Both the position numbers and the translations under genes were made by a program. Shown here in pieces: positions 12,679 through 14,300 of a stretch of 14,300 nt of DNA; the first letter of the stretch is position 1, and every line of letters starts with the position of its first letter. A model generated the notes under the pieces. It saw nothing but the letters and a program-made list of their open reading frames with translations, ran no database searches and was not told the DNA's origin. Source of the stretch: an uncultured Kineothrix sp. (GTDB lineage Bacteria; Bacillota; Clostridia; Lachnospirales; Lachnospiraceae); the NCBI GenBank assembly GCA_910587275.1, contig CAJUMD010000053.1, positions 1 to 14,300 on the forward strand, read 5' to 3'.

Positions 12679-13838
12679 CCTTCCTCCCTTTTGCTGTCTT
12701 CCGTCTGTCCATCCTGTCCGTTCTTTTCACCGGATGCCTTTCCCGTTCCATAATTTTCCAAAATTTCTCCTAGATAATTACGGTACCGCTCCGCCACGGC
12801 GGCAGGGGAAAGGATTTTCACGTCCGCTCCAAGCCCGGTAAGCCACCCAAAGAACGGGCGGCTTACCGCAACCTCTATCCGCGCATGGAACCGGGCGGAT
12901 TCCTTTGCGGTTGCGGTTTTCATTTCCGTTTCCATTTCCGTTTCCTTTTCCGCTTCCTTTCCGGTTTTGTTTTGGCAACGGGAAACTTTTTTTTCCGCAC
13001 ATTCCACGCGCCGGATATCGGTTTCCCTGCCGAAACGGTCCAGTACGATTCCCACCATCCACTCCGGTATCTCCAGCGTAACCACGGCTTCCTCACCGCC
13101 GAACATGCCGAAGGTTTTATTGGCATAAGCCCCGATATCAAACCGGAGAAAACTGTCGCCGCCTTCCCTTGCAAGCCCTTCCTCCAGTTGTACCCCTCCG
13201 ATTTTATCCACGCGGTAATGCTTGATTTTACCCGCCGTGCCGTCATAAGCCACCAAATAGTAGTTCTCGTCCTTACAGGTCAGCGCCCACGGGCTTATCC
13301 GGTACTTTGCACCGTCTTTACGGGGCCTTAACTCCTTTTCCGGCGTCCATTCCATATACTGGAACCCAATTTGGCAGTTTTCCTGGATTGCCCGGTGTAT
13401 CTTGTCCACCGTGTAATATATGCTTTCGTTCTCCGTCTTAATCCGACCTGCCACGTAAACCTGCCGGTTAAGCTGTTTCGCTCCGTGTTTTCCTGCCAAC
13501 TGCCCGATTTTGCGAATCAGTTCACGGGATTTCTTAAGCGTTAAAAACCGGGAGGACTGTACCGCGTCTACCAGCAGCTTTAACTCAGGCAGCTCAAATC
13601 TCCGCCCTGCCAAATAGTAGCCGCCCCCCGACTTCGCCTTTACGTAAACGATGTCATAACCAAACCGCTCCAACTGCTCCATATCGCTGTAAATGGATTT
13701 CCGTTCTGCAGCAATATCATACTTTGCAAGTTCCCGGATTAATTCCTGCGTGGAAATACAGTGGTCTTCATCGGTATTTTCCTCCAAAATACGGACAATA
13801 TGCAGCAGTTTTAATTTTTGGTTCGCCGATTTCGCCAT
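12675..13838 (-). CDS. WYL-domain transcriptional regulator (HTH-WYL-WCX)
   Basis: This 387-residue DeoR/YafY-like regulator has an N-terminal winged helix (residues ~5-75; TQELIRELAKYDIAAERKSIYSDMEQLERFGYDI), a WYL domain (~140-220; RISPWALTCKDENYYLVAYD, IKHYRVDKI) and a C-terminal WCX region (~245-360; EIPEWMVGIVLDRFG, RPFFGWLTGLGADVKIL). WYL domains are thought to sense small ligands or nucleic acids. The WCX is interrupted by ~30 charged residues (KKVSRCQNKTGKEAEKETEM onwards) encoded by a hexanucleotide repeat. The tail (~24 residues, GTGKASGEKNGQDGQTEDS) is also low complexity. GGAGGGGGGA lies about seven bases before the ATG. No clear promoter of its own was seen; it may depend on readthrough from 14198-14227. 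Confidence 0.9.
   Translation of the reverse strand: MAKSANQKLKLLHIVRILEENTDEDHCISTQELIRELAKYDIAAERKSIYSDMEQLERFGYDIVYVKAKSGGGYYLAGRRFELPELKLLVDAVQSSRFLTLKKSRELIRKIGQLAGKHGAKQLNRQVYVAGRIKTENESIYYTVDKIHRAIQENCQIGFQYMEWTPEKELRPRKDGAKYRISPWALTCKDENYYLVAYDGTAGKIKHYRVDKIGGVQLEEGLAREGGDSFLRFDIGAYANKTFGMFGGEEAVVTLEIPEWMVGIVLDRFGRETDIRRVECAEKKVSRCQNKTGKEAEKETEMETEMKTATAKESARFHARIEVAVSRPFFGWLTGLGADVKILSPAAVAERYRNYLGEILENYGTGKASGEKNGQDGQTEDSKREEG
12922..12963. repeat. imperfect hexanucleotide repeat inside the WYL regulator gene
   Basis: On the plus strand, units of TTTCCG/TTTCCA recur about seven times with small variations. In the protein they give alternating EKETEMETEM. Gain or loss of a unit would add or remove two residues without shifting the frame. 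Confidence 0.75.
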
Positions 13839-13893
13839 CTCAATCCCCCCTCCGCCTTCCCGCAGGCAACGGCCCTGGCTTTCCTCCCACCAT

Positions 13894-13924
13894 CAAAAGG
13901 GTGTCCACATTCCATGAACACCCT
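13894..13924 (-). terminator. intrinsic terminator after the small membrane protein gene
   Basis: AGGGTGT (13898-13904) pairs with ACACCCT (13918-13924) plus two inner pairs after a mismatch. On the minus strand the stem is followed by TTTT (13897-13894). It lies 32 bp past the gene's stop and before the WYL regulator. Confidence 0.65.
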
Positions 13925-13955
13925 GTCCCTTCTTGCCAACCACAGTTTTCCGTAA

Positions 13956-14138
13956 CTATTGATTTACTTCCACAGTATCCGGCAGCACCGGTTTGCCCGT
14001 TCCGCCCGATTTCTTACTGTCCGAGTTTTTGCACCATTTCGCACCGAGAATGCAGGCAACCACCACTAGTGCCACAATCAGTACGAATACCAGCAGATAC
14101 GATAAAAACGAATTTAAGAATAAAACAATATTTGTCAT
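13956..14138 (-). CDS. small single-pass membrane protein (function unknown)
   Basis: A 60-residue protein with one strongly hydrophobic segment (about residues 3-29: IVLFLNSFLSYLLVFVLIVA, then LVVVACILGA), a basic boundary (KWCKNSDSKK) and a polar tail ending KPVLPDTVEVNQ. The positive residues after the membrane segment suggest N-out/C-in topology. The start at 14138 has GGAGGG eight bases upstream, while the longer frame from 14162 adds residues that contain this very site. It has its own promoter (14198-14227) and a terminator (13894-13924), so it is a single-gene transcript. I do not recognise a named family. Confidence 0.75.
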   Translation of the reverse strand: MTNIVLFLNSFLSYLLVFVLIVALVVVACILGAKWCKNSDSKKSGGTGKPVLPDTVEVNQ

Positions 14139-14197
14139 GCCAATGACCCTCCGCTCTCCCATATTTTGACAGGAAACTCATTCCCGACACTATATCT

Positions 14198-14227
14198 ATC
14201 ATACCACCCCGTCCACGGAATCGTCAA
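14198..14227 (-). promoter_or_regulatory. sigma-A promoter of the small membrane protein gene
   Basis: TTGACG (14227-14222) and TATGAT (14203-14198) on the minus strand are 18 bp apart. Both match the consensus at five of six positions. The promoter overlaps the 3' end of rnhA; the leader would be about 53 bases. Confidence 0.7.
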
Positions 14228-14300
14228 GTAGTCCGTCGCCATCTGCCGCACTTGTTGCCAAATAATCGCATCTTTCGTTCTGGGGGTGCCCGTCATGCCC
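14199..14300 (-). CDS. rnhA: ribonuclease HI, C-terminal end (cut by the window edge)
   Basis: The last 33 codons of a gene entering from the right read GHDGHPQNERCDYLATSAAD, then an acidic tail ending DDSVDGVV before TGA (14201-14199). GHxGHPxNExCDxLA is the C-terminal signature of RNase HI, containing the conserved His of the substrate-handling loop and the last catalytic Asp (in RCDYLA). RNase HI cuts the RNA strand of RNA-DNA hybrids. The start and the first three catalytic acids lie outside the window. Two other open frames across this stretch were judged shadows. Confidence 0.85.
   Translation of the reverse strand, partial: GHDGHPQNERCDYLATSAADGDGLLDDSVDGVV

Noticed and set aside
14135..14300. 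A 54-codon minus-strand frame from the right edge, overlapping the small membrane protein start by ATGA
   Set aside because: It looked like a translationally coupled upstream gene, but the neighbouring frame over the same bases clearly encodes the RNase HI C-terminus. The 54-codon frame is tryptophan-rich and resembles nothing known.

Overview
The window looks like a chromosomal segment of an anaerobic, spore-forming Clostridia, most likely Lachnospiraceae-like. This rests on a class III (oxygen-sensitive) ribonucleotide reductase with its activase, a SpoVAF-type germination protein, a CotJC-type manganese catalase, and Gram-positive ribosome binding sites. Almost everything is on the minus strand. 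The exceptions are the cotJC pieces and the recombinase gene between them.

Left part (1-1390): decayed toxin-antitoxin DNA, AT-richer than the rest. From the edge it holds a 3' remnant of a MazF/PemK-like toxin, a wrecked abiEii toxin gene (internal deletion plus frameshift), and an apparently intact abiEi antitoxin/repressor gene. The abiEi promoter sits between two halves of a perfect 14-bp inverted repeat.

Middle part (1392-5263): the most interesting region. A cotJC gene is cut in two by a 3,446-bp element bounded by the 8-bp direct repeat GCAGCAGA. The element carries a large serine recombinase, a LytTR response regulator and a divergent Ham1-type NTP pyrophosphatase. Joining the outer sequences at the repeat restores the catalase reading frame exactly. 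The rejoined host site and the rejoined element ends each have partial dyad symmetry about the same dinucleotide (GA), as expected for attB and attP of a serine integrase. The layout resembles the skin element of sigK: a recombinase-bearing intervening sequence in a sporulation gene. However, the first ~50-60 codons of cotJC are missing at 1391, where the toxin-antitoxin DNA begins. Either a second element interrupts the gene and its 5' part lies beyond the window, or the gene is dead.

Right part (5365-14300): ordinary chromosome, read leftward. From the right edge come the end of rnhA, a small single-pass membrane protein with a terminator, and a WYL regulator overlapping an aminotransferase gene. 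Then follows an nrdD-nrdG-dut group with a 31-codon small ORF at its end. It is driven by a near-consensus promoter with two NrdR-type boxes spaced 31 bp apart. After a terminator-like hairpin that would hide the ribosome binding site comes spoVAF, then degV with its own promoter.

Functionally, nrdD/nrdG/dut form an anaerobic dNTP-supply unit, and spoVAF and cotJC belong to the spore programme.
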